From Paramicrobacterium chengjingii (GTDB taxonomy: Bacteria > Actinomycetota > Actinomycetes > Actinomycetales > Microbacteriaceae): 64,000 nucleotides of DNA. How positions within the stretch are numbered: the stretch's first letter is position 1; each line of letters opens with the position of its first letter. Below the pieces are notes generated by a model. The model did not search any database. It was not told the origin of the DNA and saw nothing but the letters and a program-made list of their open reading frames with translations. The stretch spans positions 3,038,001 through 3,102,000 of the forward strand of contig NZ_CP061169.1 in NCBI RefSeq assembly GCF_011751765.2. The letters are read 5' to 3'. Shown in pieces: positions 26,882 through 35,854 of the stretch. Made by a program: the position numbers and the translations under genes.

Positions 26882-27736
26882 TCAGCTCGCCAGTGATGCC
26901 AGAACCTCGCGCGCCGTCCGGGGTTCACGCCCGAGCAACTCACGTAGCGTCATAGCGGTGCCAGCAAAGTATCCGCCCGCCGCAGCCTGAAAGACGCCCA
27001 GCGTGAACTGGGCAGCGCGTTCGTTTGTGCCGCCATCAACCTGAGCGCCGACCCATTCGTCAGAGTCGAGCACCGAAACATGGATGCTGCGCCCAACGAG
27101 CTCCGACACGATTATCGCAATGTCGTCGAAGGTCGGCGCACTGCTCGCCGTGAGAGTGACCGGCCCGTCGTACCGACCATCGGAGGCGAGAATCAGCGAT
27201 GCAGCTTCAGCGGCATCCTCTCGAGCGGTCCACGAGACGGGGCCAGTGCCCGGCACAGTGATCACTCCCGTCTCGCGCCAGGAACCAAGCAGCCACTGGA
27301 GGGAATGCGCGTAGAAACCGTTGCGCAGCGAGGTCCAGGCAACGCCTGACTCCTCGAGCATCCACTCGGTCGCCGCATGGTCGCGAGCCGGCGCAAATGG
27401 ATTCTGCGGGTGAGCTCCCTGATGACTCGTATAGAGAATGCGGCCGACTCCCGCGGCAACGGCGCCATCGATGGCTGCCCGATGCAGGCTCACGGCATTG
27501 GCCATCGGATCGCTGGACGAGACCAGCAGCAGCTGATCTGCGCCGTTGAAAGCGTGGGGAAGGGTAGCTGGATCGTCGTAGTCGGCGCGACGCACCTCGA
27601 TGCCGCGGTCGGCGAATCGCTGCGCCTTCTGCGGGTCACGCACGGCGACCGCAATGGTCTCAGGCGAGTGTGTCTCGAGTAGGTGATCGACAACGGCTCC
27701 GCCGAGGGCTCCCGTTGCTCCCGTGGCGACAATCAT
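26882..27736 (-). CDS. NmrA/QOR2-type NAD(P)H-dependent reductase
   Basis: Atypical short-chain dehydrogenase of 284 residues. It has a Rossmann start (MIVATGATGALGGAVVDHLLE), the SSSDPMANAVSLH segment and the NGFYAHSL segment found in quinone reductase QorB/NmrA-like proteins. These lack the usual Tyr-x-x-x-Lys motif and reduce quinones or sense redox state. It is divergent from a TetR gene, with repeats between them. Confidence 0.85.
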   Translation of the reverse strand: MIVATGATGALGGAVVDHLLETHSPETIAVAVRDPQKAQRFADRGIEVRRADYDDPATLPHAFNGADQLLLVSSSDPMANAVSLHRAAIDGAVAAGVGRILYTSHQGAHPQNPFAPARDHAATEWMLEESGVAWTSLRNGFYAHSLQWLLGSWRETGVITVPGTGPVSWTAREDAAEAASLILASDGRYDGPVTLTASSAPTFDDIAIIVSELVGRSIHVSVLDSDEWVGAQVDGGTNERAAQFTLGVFQAAAGGYFAGTAMTLRELLGREPRTAREVLASLAS

Positions 27737-27777
27737 TGATACTCCTTGTACGCATATCGTTGAGAACAGGCTTACGT

Positions 27778-27813
27778 TATCACTGGAATATCACCGATAG
27801 CAATATGGCGATA
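27778..27813. promoter_or_regulatory. Candidate TetR operator (TATCACC repeats)
   Basis: TATCAC occurs at 27778 and 27789 (11 bp apart), and TATCACC (27789-27795) forms an imperfect inverted repeat with GGCGATA (27807-27813), six of seven positions. The site lies directly before the TetR start and between two divergent genes. Confidence 0.45.
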
Positions 27814-27820
27814 CCATTGG

Positions 27821-28552
27821 ATGGTGGATGACATTTCGCACAGCCCAGAACAGACAGACGCACGATCTGCGATCATCGACGCCGCGGCGCGCCTTCTGAA
27901 TGACAAGGGTGCGGATGCCGTCACGACGCGACGCGTCTCCGCCGAAGCTGGCGTCCAGCCGCCAACGCTCTACCGCATTTTCGGCGACAAGAACGGCCTG
28001 CTCGATGCCGTCGCCGAGCATGTGATGGCAGAGTTCGTCGCCGCCAAGTCGGCCACCGTCAGCGCCGCGCTGGCCAACGACACAGACCCTGTCGACGATC
28101 TGCGCGCCGGATGGGAGATGCAGATCGAGTTCGGTCTGCGCAATCCCGTGCTCTTCTCGCTGGTGAATGCGCCAGAGCGCGGTTCGGCATCGCCGGCAGC
28201 ACAGGCGGGACTCGAGATTCTGCAGACTCGGGTGCATCGCGTGGCGGCGGCCGGCCGTCTGAGGGTCAGCGAACGTCGGGCGGTCGACCTCATCCGGTCG
28301 GCGGGATCGGGCGTCACATTCACACTGCTGACGACACCGCCAGACGACCGCGACCCCACGCTGGGCACGGCGATGATCGACGCTGTGCTGCGCGAGATTC
28401 TTGTCGACGCACCCGAAAGGCCCCGCGACAGCCGCCACGCGACCGCCGTTGCGTTTCGTGCGATCGCGCCAGAGCTCACTGCGTTGAGCGACGCAGAGCG
28501 CGGGTTGCTCGTCGATTGGCTCGACCGCGCAATCGACGGCGAGGCCCGCTGA
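27821..28552 (+). CDS. TetR-family regulator
   Basis: Regulator of 243 residues with an N-terminal helix-turn-helix (AIIDAAARLLNDKGADAVTTR, VSAEAGVQPPTLYRIFGDKNG) and a long helical ligand domain. It is divergent from the NmrA-like reductase gene and probably controls it. It faces the XRE-family gene convergently with a 23-bp gap. Confidence 0.9.
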   Translation: MVDDISHSPEQTDARSAIIDAAARLLNDKGADAVTTRRVSAEAGVQPPTLYRIFGDKNGLLDAVAEHVMAEFVAAKSATVSAALANDTDPVDDLRAGWEMQIEFGLRNPVLFSLVNAPERGSASPAAQAGLEILQTRVHRVAAAGRLRVSERRAVDLIRSAGSGVTFTLLTTPPDDRDPTLGTAMIDAVLREILVDAPERPRDSRHATAVAFRAIAPELTALSDAERGLLVDWLDRAIDGEAR

Positions 28553-28575
28553 GCACGGTGCCGGCAGACAGGATG

Positions 28576-29454
28576 CTACTCCGCGCTGACCCGAGCGGAC
28601 GCACGGCTCGATGTCACAGCAGAGACACGAAGGAAATCGAGTTTTGCCGCGGCATCCGACCTCGTTGCCGCCGTGTAGGCCACGATGCGCACATCAGCTC
28701 CAGCTACCGTGAACACATCGCAGTCGAGCACGACGGTGCCGATGAGTCGATTGCGCACGACCTTGCGTTCTGACCTGTGTTCGCCCACCGCACCGCCCTG
28801 CCACAGACGCGCGAACGTCGTACTCGACGTCAGAAGTTCGTCGATGAGAATCGCCACGTTGCGATCGTCAGGGTAGCGGCCACGCACGCGCCGCAGATCG
28901 GCAACGAGCGACGCAGAGAACTCTCCGGTCGTCGATACAGCGGTGATCGACCCGGCCGGCGTCACTCCGTCAATCTCTGCAAAATGCCGGCGGAGCAGAT
29001 TCCACTCGCTTCCAGCGCGCAATGAGGGGTCGTCGAGCAGCGCCTCCCAGAGAGGCGTCCACGTAATGAGATCCCAGGACGCTGAGAATACCGCGAGCGG
29101 AACTTCGCCGAGACGCGCCATCAGTCGCTGGGCACCCGGTGGAACGTGAGTCGGCACCGTGCGCGGTGACGGCGGGAGCAGCCCGGCGAGGATGTACAGA
29201 TGGTCACGTTCGGCGTCACTCAGCTGCAGAGCCCGCGCCAGCGACGTGGCAACCTGCTCAGAAGGCCGGCGCGCACGACCCTGCTCGAGGCGCACCAGAT
29301 AGTCAACGCTCACTCCGGCGAGCGCGGCGAGCTCTTCGCGCCGCAGCCCAGGTGACCGCCGCCCATTGCCGACAGGCAGACTGACGTCGACGGGCGAGAG
29401 GCGATCGCGCCACAGTCGAAGCATCGGGCCGAGGTCACCGTGCGCAGCATCCAT
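28576..29454 (-). CDS. XRE-family regulator with MmyB-like C-terminal domain
   Basis: Regulator of 292 residues. The XRE helix-turn-helix sits at about 35-90 (SPGLRREELAALAGVSVDYL, VRLEQGRARRPSEQV). The C-terminal ~180 residues match the MmyB-like ligand domain: FSASWDLITWTPLWEALLDD and the HRSERKVVRNRLIGTVVLDCD segment. This architecture is very common in actinomycetes beside a short-chain dehydrogenase that it controls, as here, where an SDR gene is divergent 101 bp away. A weak GGTACTG-c-CAGACC repeat lies near 29490. Confidence 0.9.
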   Translation of the reverse strand: MDAAHGDLGPMLRLWRDRLSPVDVSLPVGNGRRSPGLRREELAALAGVSVDYLVRLEQGRARRPSEQVATSLARALQLSDAERDHLYILAGLLPPSPRTVPTHVPPGAQRLMARLGEVPLAVFSASWDLITWTPLWEALLDDPSLRAGSEWNLLRRHFAEIDGVTPAGSITAVSTTGEFSASLVADLRRVRGRYPDDRNVAILIDELLTSSTTFARLWQGGAVGEHRSERKVVRNRLIGTVVLDCDVFTVAGADVRIVAYTAATRSDAAAKLDFLRVSAVTSSRASARVSAE

Positions 29455-29555
29455 AAATCAAGTCTCGCAGTGCGCCGGGAATTCTGGGTGGTACTGCCAG
29501 ACCCCATGCAGAACCGTGCCACGACTGATCGGCACACGAGGCGAAGACTCGAAGC

Positions 29556-30248
29556 ATGACAACGACACTGATCACCGGAGCGAACAAAGGCCTCGGATAC
29601 GAAACCGCCCGCCGACTCATCGAGGCAGGGCACACGGTATGGATGGCTGCACGCGACGAGCAGCGCGGCCGCACGGCAGCCGACGAGCTGGGTGGTAGCT
29701 TCGTTCAACTCGACGTGACCGACGACCAGTCAGTGGCGGATGCTGCCGAGACAATCGCGAATGCCGGAGGTCTCGACGTGCTGATCAACAACGCGGGCAT
29801 ACACGGCGCTCTTGGCGACCCGATTCAACTGACCGCAGCTGACGCTCTCGACGTGTACAACACGAACGTCGCGAGCGTTGTGAGAATGACCCACGCATTC
29901 GTGCCGGTCCTGCGCGATTCAAGCATCCCGACAATCGTCAACGTGTCGAGTGGAATGGGATCGTTCACGTTCGTGCTCGACCCGGAACGCGTGGAATCAA
30001 GCCTGATCATGCCGCTCTATCAGTCGTCGAAGTCGGCTGTCACGATGCTTACCGTGCAATACGCGAAGGCGCTGCCCGATATGCGAGTGAACGCCGCGGA
30101 TCCCGGCTACACCAAGACGGACTTCAACGAGGGACACGGCCACTTCACAGTGCAGGAGGGAACTGACGCGATCGTCGAGCTGGCGACCCGCGAAGGCTCA
30201 GGGCCGACAGGGACGATCATCGATCGCACGGGCGTTGTGCCCTTCTAG
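29556..30248 (+). CDS. Short-chain dehydrogenase/reductase
   Basis: Classical SDR of 230 residues. Cofactor motif TTTLITGANKGLGYETARRL, structural motif NNAG (in LDVLINNAGIHG), catalytic Ser in VNVSSGMGSF and Tyr-x-x-x-Lys in PLYQSSKSAVT are all present, followed by ADPGYTKTDFN. The substrate is unknown. It is paired with the divergent XRE/MmyB regulator, a widespread arrangement. Confidence 0.9.
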   Translation: MTTTLITGANKGLGYETARRLIEAGHTVWMAARDEQRGRTAADELGGSFVQLDVTDDQSVADAAETIANAGGLDVLINNAGIHGALGDPIQLTAADALDVYNTNVASVVRMTHAFVPVLRDSSIPTIVNVSSGMGSFTFVLDPERVESSLIMPLYQSSKSAVTMLTVQYAKALPDMRVNAADPGYTKTDFNEGHGHFTVQEGTDAIVELATREGSGPTGTIIDRTGVVPF

Positions 30249-30273
30249 AGCACACAGGGCGTAGATTCGAAGC

Positions 30274-30489
30274 ATGGCAAAGACGACGTGGAAAGAACTG
30301 TCAGCGGGAAAACGCACGTTCATCGTGCTGCTCATCATGGTGCAGCTCGCGCTCACGGGCGCCGCGCACGCTGACATCGCGAAGAGCCGTGAGAGTGAGC
30401 TGACAGCATCCAAGCGCACCTGGCGCATGATCTCGCTGATCGACGTCGTCGGCCCGCTTGCGTACTTTCTCGCGGGTCGCCGCCGCTAG
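30274..30489 (+). CDS. Small membrane protein (PLD-nuclease N-terminal type)
   Basis: Protein of 71 residues with two hydrophobic helices (FIVLLIMVQLALTGAAHADI and ISLIDVVGPLAYFLAGRRR). The WRMISLIDVVGPLAYF pattern is that of the PLDc_N family of small membrane proteins of unknown function. It lies 25 bp after the SDR gene and may be cotranscribed. A long hairpin follows. Confidence 0.75.
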   Translation: MAKTTWKELSAGKRTFIVLLIMVQLALTGAAHADIAKSRESELTASKRTWRMISLIDVVGPLAYFLAGRRR

Positions 30490-30545
30490 CCGCACGCTTC
30501 GGTACGTCAACGTGCCCAGATCTCAGCGATGCCCCGCCTCGACAG

Positions 30546-30609
30546 CAATCGGGGGCCAACTTTTGCTATCACCCGGCGCGTCTTGATAGCAAAAGTTGGC
30601 CCTCGATTG
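30546..30609. terminator. 26-bp near-perfect hairpin between convergent genes
   Basis: Bases 30546-30571 pair with 30584-30609 at 25 of 26 positions (single mismatch near base 7), leaving a 12-nt loop. Each arm contains GCCAACTTTTGCTATCA or its complement. It sits between the small membrane protein gene (+) and the aldehyde dehydrogenase gene (-) and could end transcription from both sides. Its length is also compatible with a mobile palindromic repeat. The remaining sequence between 30490 and 30639 holds no visible gene. Confidence 0.75.
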
Positions 30610-30639
30610 TGCAGCGCATCGAGTCAGCGCCGCAGGAGG

Positions 30640-32151
30640 TCAGCCGCGGGCGGCATCTCCCCAGTTCACCGATTCTCCGGCGGGAGCGAAGCGCTGCGGC
30701 ACGTTCCACGGGTTCGCGTCTTGCAACGCCTCGGGCAGCAGCGACTGCGGGGCGTTCTGGTACGCGACGGGGCGTACGAATCGTGTGATCGCCGCCGTTC
30801 CGACTGAGGTGTTCGAGTCGTTCGTCGTCGCCGGCCACGGGCCGCCGTGCTGCATCGCCGGTGTCACCGCGACGCCCGTCGGCCAGCCGTTGAACAGCAC
30901 ACGTCCAGCGCCTTCGCTCAGCACGGCAACAAGTTCGCGCAGTGCATCAGACGCCTCGCCGTCGCCGTGATGAACGGTCGCTGTCAGGTTGCCGGGGAAG
31001 AGCTCCTCGGCAAGCGCCGCGAGGTCATCACTGGCGGAATACTGAACAACAACGCTCAGCGGCCCGAAGCTCTCGTCGAGCAGTCGGTCACGCTGCGCCA
31101 CGAGCGTCGCGGCGTCGGTGACGACGATCGTCGGCGTCGCCCAGCCCTGACCATCAACATCCCGCTCGAGGCTTCCCACGGCGATCGCCCGCACACCATC
31201 GGTGGAGAGAATCGCATCGCGGCGCTCGCCGTAGCCGTCGGCAATGCGCGGGTTGAGCATGCGGTGAGGTTGGGCTTCGGATGCCGCCTCGGCGATGCCC
31301 TGCTCGAGCGGCGCCGCATCGGGAACGAACACGAATCCCGGCTTCGTGCAGAGCTGGCCTGCAGAACCGCCGACGCTGGTCACGAGACCCGAGGCGATCT
31401 CGGCGGCCCGCTCCGAGATCGCCTGTTCGGTGACGAACACCGGGTTGACGCTGCCGAGCTCTCCATAGAACGGGATCGGCTTCGGGCGAGCTGCGGCGAT
31501 GTCGGCCAGCATCCGGCCGATCTTCGTCGATCCCGTGAACGAGCCTGCGGCGATGAGCGGATGCTTCAGAAGGTCGACACCACGCTGCTGCCCCGAGATC
31601 GTCTGGAAAACGTGCTCGGGAAGCCCGGCACCGGTGAGCGCCTCAGTGATGACGCGCGCGGTCTCGGCCGAGAGCTCGGGGTGCCCCGAGTGCGTCTTGA
31701 CGACGAGGGAGCAGCCCGATGCCAGCGCGGCAGCAGTGTCGCCGCCTGCCACAGAAAACGCGAAGGGGAAGTTGCTCGCCGCGAAGTTGATGACCGGCCC
31801 GACCGGCGTCAGGTAGCGGCGCACATCGGGGCGCGGTCCGAGCGCAAAGTTCGGATCGGCGGCGTCGATGCGTGCGTCGAGGTACGAACCGTCGACGACG
31901 GTGTCTGCGAATACACGAAGCTGAACGGCGGTGCGCTTGAGCTCACCGCGCAAGCGCCCCTCGGCAAGCCCGGTCTCGGCCATGCCGATCGGAACGAGCG
32001 CATCAGCATTCGCCTCAAGCGCGTCGGCTGCAGCCACGATGGCGCGTGCACGCACAGCGGGTGAAATGCGCGACAGCGCACGGAACGCCCCATCGGCGTT
32101 CTGCGCGATCTCATCGACACTCGTGGTTGTGGCGCTGGTGTCCGTTGTCAT
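30640..32151 (-). CDS. 2-ketoglutarate semialdehyde dehydrogenase
   Basis: Aldehyde dehydrogenase of 503 residues. Catalytic positions are visible: Asn127 in AASNFPFAFS, Lys152 in LVVKTHSGHPE, Glu231 in FYGELGSVNPVF and nucleophile Cys268 in GGSAGQLCTKPG. The GGSAGQLCTKPG and FYGELGSVNP blocks are specific to the ketoglutarate semialdehyde (2,5-dioxovalerate) group. It is the last gene of the hydroxyproline operon and oxidises the semialdehyde released by the deaminase to 2-oxoglutarate. Only 10 bp separate it from the epimerase gene. Confidence 0.93.
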   Translation of the reverse strand: MTTDTSATTTSVDEIAQNADGAFRALSRISPAVRARAIVAAADALEANADALVPIGMAETGLAEGRLRGELKRTAVQLRVFADTVVDGSYLDARIDAADPNFALGPRPDVRRYLTPVGPVINFAASNFPFAFSVAGGDTAAALASGCSLVVKTHSGHPELSAETARVITEALTGAGLPEHVFQTISGQQRGVDLLKHPLIAAGSFTGSTKIGRMLADIAAARPKPIPFYGELGSVNPVFVTEQAISERAAEIASGLVTSVGGSAGQLCTKPGFVFVPDAAPLEQGIAEAASEAQPHRMLNPRIADGYGERRDAILSTDGVRAIAVGSLERDVDGQGWATPTIVVTDAATLVAQRDRLLDESFGPLSVVVQYSASDDLAALAEELFPGNLTATVHHGDGEASDALRELVAVLSEGAGRVLFNGWPTGVAVTPAMQHGGPWPATTNDSNTSVGTAAITRFVRPVAYQNAPQSLLPEALQDANPWNVPQRFAPAGESVNWGDAARG

Positions 32152-32161
32152 ATGTGTCCTC

Positions 32162-33163
32162 CTAGAAGACGAATCCGGTCGGGAAAGGGTCCGTCGGGTC
32201 GAGCAGGTACTGCCCCATGCCCGTCACCCAAGCCCGCCCGGTGATGGTCGGAATGACGGCGGGCGTGCCGTCTACCTCGGTCTCGGCGATGATCCGCCCC
32301 GTGAAGCGGCTGCCGATGAACGATTCGTTGACGAAGTCGGTGTCGAGCGCGAGCTCACCGCGCGCCCACAGCTCGGCCATGCGGGCGGAGGTTCCCGTGC
32401 CGCATGGCGAGCGGTCGAACCAGCCAGGGTGAATCGCCATGGCGTGGCGCGAAAGCTGCGCGTTGGAGTCGGGCGCGATGAACTCGACGTGATGGCAGTG
32501 GTCGACGCCGGAGATCGACGGATGCTTCGGAGCATCCTGCTCGTTGATCGCCGCCATGATCGCCAGGCCCGCATCAAGGATCTCTTGCTGACGCGTGCGG
32601 TCGAAGGACAGTCCGACGTCGTTGAGATTCACCATGGCGTAGTAATTGCCGCCGAACGCGAGCGAGTAGGGCACCTCGCCGAGGCCGGGAACTGTGATCA
32701 CAGCATCCAGTCTGTCGACAAAGCTGGGAACATTCTCGATTGTGACGGCGTCCGCGTGCCCATCGCTCACGTCGACGCGGGCGATCACGAGACCGGCCGG
32801 GGTGTCGAGGCGAATCGTGGTGACGGGTTCGACGACCTCCACCATGCCTGTTTCGACGAGCACGGTGGCTGTGCCGATCGTGCCGTGGCCGCACATGGGA
32901 AGGCAGCCGGATGCTTCGATGTACACGATGCCCCAGTCGCAATCGTCCCGCGTGGGAGGCTGCAGCAGTGCGCCGCTCATGGACGCATGGCCACGCGGCT
33001 CGTTCATGAGAAACTGCCGCAGTTCATCCATGTGCTCGATGACGTGCAGTCGCTTGTCGTTCATGGTCGCCCCAGGGATGACGCCGACGCCGCCCGTTAC
33101 GACGCGCGTCGGCATCCCCTCGGTGTGTGAATCGACCGCGGTGATCACACGGCTTGCTCGCAT
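32162..33163 (-). CDS. 4-hydroxyproline 2-epimerase (proline racemase family)
   Basis: Proline-racemase-fold enzyme, 333 residues, cofactor-independent. Both catalytic cysteines are present: Cys91 in LPMCGHGTIG and Cys254 in DRSPCGTGTSAR. The start TAVDSHTEGMPTRVV, the DKRLHVIEHMDELRQFLMNE segment and NEPRGHASMSGAL are typical of 4-hydroxyproline epimerases. It converts trans-4-hydroxy-L-proline to cis-4-hydroxy-D-proline. Position between the deaminase and semialdehyde dehydrogenase genes of the same operon makes epimerase far more likely than proline racemase. Confidence 0.92.
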   Translation of the reverse strand: MRASRVITAVDSHTEGMPTRVVTGGVGVIPGATMNDKRLHVIEHMDELRQFLMNEPRGHASMSGALLQPPTRDDCDWGIVYIEASGCLPMCGHGTIGTATVLVETGMVEVVEPVTTIRLDTPAGLVIARVDVSDGHADAVTIENVPSFVDRLDAVITVPGLGEVPYSLAFGGNYYAMVNLNDVGLSFDRTRQQEILDAGLAIMAAINEQDAPKHPSISGVDHCHHVEFIAPDSNAQLSRHAMAIHPGWFDRSPCGTGTSARMAELWARGELALDTDFVNESFIGSRFTGRIIAETEVDGTPAVIPTITGRAWVTGMGQYLLDPTDPFPTGFVF

Positions 33164-33172
33164 ATGAAAACC

Positions 33173-34087
33173 CTAGCGGCTCGCGATGTAGTCGAGGGCG
33201 CGCTTGGTGTCGCGCGTGACTCCCTCGATCTGCTCTGCCGAGAGCGGTCCGCGCGGCGGACGGGTGCGACCACCGTAGGTGTTGCCCGCAACATCCTGAG
33301 ACAGCTTGATCGCTTGAACGAACTCGGTCTCGGAGTCCCACCAGAACACCGGGCGCAGCTCGCGGTACAGGTCGCGCGCCTCGTCGATCTTGCCCGCATA
33401 CACGAGCTCGCAGATCTCAGCGGACTCCTTCGGGAACACGTTGGGGTACCCGGCGAACCAGCCGACGGCTCCGGCGACGAGCGACTCGAAGAGCAGATCA
33501 TCAGCACCGGCGACGACGTCGATGTCGCAGGCATCCTGAATGTCCATGACCCGGCGGATGTCGGTGGAGAACTCCTTGACGGCGACAACGTTCTCGAGCT
33601 TCGCCAGCTCGGCGATCAGGTCGGGCGTGAGGTCAACCTTGGTGTCGAGGGGGTTGTTGTAGAGCATCATCGGCAGGCCGACCTCGTTCACCTTGCTGTA
33701 GTGCTCAATCACCTCGTCGCGGTTGGCGCGGTAGATGGTGGGCGGAAGGCACAGCACGGCGTCCGCTCCGTCTTCCTTCGCATACTCGGCCCACTGCACG
33801 GCCTGGTGCCAGCCGACTCCGTGCACTCCGGCAACGACGATGCCGCGACCGGCGACAGCCTCGACGGCGACCTGGATCACCTTGCGACGCTCGTCGTCTG
33901 TGAGCGACGAGTACTCGCCGAGCGACCCGTTGGGGCCGACGCCGCGGCATCCGTTCTCGATCAGAAAGTTGCAGTGTTCGGCGAACTTCTCGTAGTCAAC
34001 AGCGAGCCCTGCGGGAGCGCTTGCGTCTTCTTTGAACGGAAGAGTCGTCGCGACGACGACGCCTCCGAGGTCAAACTTCTTGCTCAT
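33173..34087 (-). CDS. 1-pyrroline-4-hydroxy-2-carboxylate deaminase (DapA family)
   Basis: DHDPS/NAL-superfamily TIM barrel, 304 residues. The Schiff-base lysine is in VVAVKEFSTD and the catalytic tyrosine in MMLYNNPLD; the substrate loop reads GPNGSLGEYSSLT. In hydroxyproline catabolism such enzymes dehydrate and deaminate 1-pyrroline-4-hydroxy-2-carboxylate to 2-ketoglutarate semialdehyde. The gene lies between the dehydrogenase subunits and the epimerase with gaps of about 10 bp. A dihydrodipicolinate synthase role is unlikely in this context. Confidence 0.92.
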   Translation of the reverse strand: MSKKFDLGGVVVATTLPFKEDASAPAGLAVDYEKFAEHCNFLIENGCRGVGPNGSLGEYSSLTDDERRKVIQVAVEAVAGRGIVVAGVHGVGWHQAVQWAEYAKEDGADAVLCLPPTIYRANRDEVIEHYSKVNEVGLPMMLYNNPLDTKVDLTPDLIAELAKLENVVAVKEFSTDIRRVMDIQDACDIDVVAGADDLLFESLVAGAVGWFAGYPNVFPKESAEICELVYAGKIDEARDLYRELRPVFWWDSETEFVQAIKLSQDVAGNTYGGRTRPPRGPLSAEQIEGVTRDTKRALDYIASR

Positions 34088-34097
34088 TGCTTACCTT

Positions 34098-35525
34098 TCA
34101 GTGTTTCTTCTGGTGCGACGTTTCTTCGGTTGGAAGTTCCACGGATGCATTGGCGAGATCGCCGATGCGCACCGGGGAGACGATGGGTCTGCGGTCTGTT
34201 GCAACGCCGTCGGCAAACGTGCCGCCGAGCAGCTCCTCGACGCTGCGCCCGCAGATGCGGCCCTGGCAGATGCCGAGGCCAGCGCGTGTCGAGAGTTTGA
34301 GTGAGCGGAGCCCGCACGAGGCGGTCTGCGACTGGATGCTGGCGAGCTCACCGCTCGTCACCTCTTCACAGCGGCACACCGTTGTGTCGTCGCGCAACCA
34401 ACTGGTCCAGCCGGGGCGCGGGGCGTGCACAGCGTCGAGTCGGTCGCCGAACGAGACGAAGCGGTCGCGTGCGCGAGCGGCACGGCTGATCTCTGCCGAC
34501 CGTGGGCCGCGCGCGGCGAAATGCCCCGCGATGGAGCCTTCGGCAAGCGCAGCATCGGCACCGGCGATCCCGGTCAGCTCACCCGCGGCGTAGACACCCC
34601 GGATGCTGGTCTGCTGACGCACATCGACCTCGACGAACCGCTCGGCGGTGATGCTGCATCCTGCCGCGATCGCCAACTCGAGGCGCGGTGTGAATCCGTG
34701 GCTGACGCAGACAGCATCCGTTTCGATCGTCGTCTCGGTTCCTGCAATGGGTGACCAGCTCGCGTCGACGCGAGCGACGGTCGCCGCCTCGACGCGGTCG
34801 GTGCCGTGCGCCTCAATGACCGCGCGGCCCGTGAAATACGGGATGCCGTGGCGCACGTGTCCCGCAACATAGCCGGCGAGCTCCGGCATCTTGCCGACGG
34901 CGGCCCCGAGCTGCCAGGGCTTCGCACCCCAGCCGCGCATAAGCGCCGCGGTTGTCGTCGCCTCGTACACGCCGAGAACGCGAGCGCCGGTGAGCGCAAG
35001 CGACTGGGCAACGGGAAGCAGAAAGGGCCCCGCCCCGGCGACGATGGCGCGTGATCCGAGGGCGATGCGCTCTGACTTCGCGAGGGCTTGAGCGGCGCCG
35101 GCCGTGTAGACGCCGGGCAGGGTCCAACCGGGGAACGGAAGGGTACGGTCGTGCGCGCCAGTGGCCAGAATGAGCGCCTCTGGCTCGAGCGTGAGTGCCG
35201 TTCGGCCCACGGAGTCGACGGGGCCGACGTGCGCGTGAACCCGGGGAGCGCCGTCGTCTCGCTGCTCGATAAGCCACACCTGCGCATTCTGAACGAGCGT
35301 GCACGACGGATGCTGCGTCACCTCGCTCGCGAGAGCCTCGAACGTGCTCCAGCCGTGGTGCAGAACACGCTGCTTCGCCGCGTGGGCTGCGTCGGGAAGG
35401 TGCCGCCAGAACTGGCCGCCGAGCTGATCGGACGAGTCGAGTAGGGTGACGTCCGCACCGGCGCGAAGTGCCGAGCGGGCTGCAGCGAGCCCAGCGGGGC
35501 CTGCGCCGATGACGACGATTGTCAT
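34098..35525 (-). CDS. D-hydroxyproline dehydrogenase, FAD/NAD subunit with BFD-like cluster domain
   Basis: Flavoprotein of 475 residues of the HcnB/OoxA group. An N-terminal FAD-binding motif (TIVVIGAGPAGLAAARSAL) and a second dinucleotide motif (AIVAGAGPFLLPVAQSLAL) are followed by a C-terminal BFD-type [2Fe-2S] domain with cysteines in TTVCRCEEV and GICQGRICG. With the 2Fe-2S protein and the DAAO-like subunit encoded just upstream it should form a three-subunit amino-acid dehydrogenase that oxidises cis-4-hydroxy-D-proline and passes electrons to the respiratory chain. The 4-bp overlaps tie the three genes together. Confidence 0.88.
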   Translation of the reverse strand: MTIVVIGAGPAGLAAARSALRAGADVTLLDSSDQLGGQFWRHLPDAAHAAKQRVLHHGWSTFEALASEVTQHPSCTLVQNAQVWLIEQRDDGAPRVHAHVGPVDSVGRTALTLEPEALILATGAHDRTLPFPGWTLPGVYTAGAAQALAKSERIALGSRAIVAGAGPFLLPVAQSLALTGARVLGVYEATTTAALMRGWGAKPWQLGAAVGKMPELAGYVAGHVRHGIPYFTGRAVIEAHGTDRVEAATVARVDASWSPIAGTETTIETDAVCVSHGFTPRLELAIAAGCSITAERFVEVDVRQQTSIRGVYAAGELTGIAGADAALAEGSIAGHFAARGPRSAEISRAARARDRFVSFGDRLDAVHAPRPGWTSWLRDDTTVCRCEEVTSGELASIQSQTASCGLRSLKLSTRAGLGICQGRICGRSVEELLGGTFADGVATDRRPIVSPVRIGDLANASVELPTEETSHQKKH

Positions 35526-35854
35526 GATGCCTCGCCTTCCTCGCTCGGGCGGGCCTCATTCTGCAGTGCGACGACATCTCCGTCGCAGGCGCGACGCTGG
35601 CAGGCGCGCACGTCTCGCTCATCGCCGACGGTGAGAATGCAGTCGTAGCAGACGCCGATGCCGCAGAAGATGCCGCGCGGTCGACGGTCGCGGCTCGTCG
35701 TGCGCCAGGAGTCGCGACCGTTCTCAAGCAGCACGCCCGCGATCGTGCTCCCGGAAGATCCCGTGAGCTGTTCGCCGTCGACGATGATGCTGACGTGTTC
35801 GGCGTCGATGCGCTCGGTCGGGTCGTGCTCGGGGGACAGGCGGTGCGCGGTCAT
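35522..35854 (-). CDS. D-hydroxyproline dehydrogenase, [2Fe-2S] subunit
   Basis: Small iron-sulfur protein of 110 residues (HcnA-like). The cluster cysteines follow the plant-ferredoxin pattern: GIFCGIGVCYDCILTV and then DVRACQRRAC. It sits between the two flavoprotein genes, overlapping both by 4 bp, and links their redox centres. The N-terminal ~20 residues are variable. Confidence 0.9.
   Translation of the reverse strand: MTAHRLSPEHDPTERIDAEHVSIIVDGEQLTGSSGSTIAGVLLENGRDSWRTTSRDRRPRGIFCGIGVCYDCILTVGDERDVRACQRRACDGDVVALQNEARPSEEGEAS

Noticed and set aside
29484..29503. GGTACTG/CAGACC near-palindrome before the SDR gene
   Set aside because: Only a partial match between arms; too weak to list as an operator on its own.
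32162..33163. Diaminopimelate epimerase for the proline-racemase-family gene
   Set aside because: Motifs MCGHGTIG and DRSPCGTG with hydroxyproline-operon context fit 4-hydroxyproline epimerase instead.
33173..34087. Dihydrodipicolinate synthase (lysine biosynthesis)
   Set aside because: Only the superfamily fold is shared; the operon of hydroxyproline enzymes makes the deaminase function far more likely.
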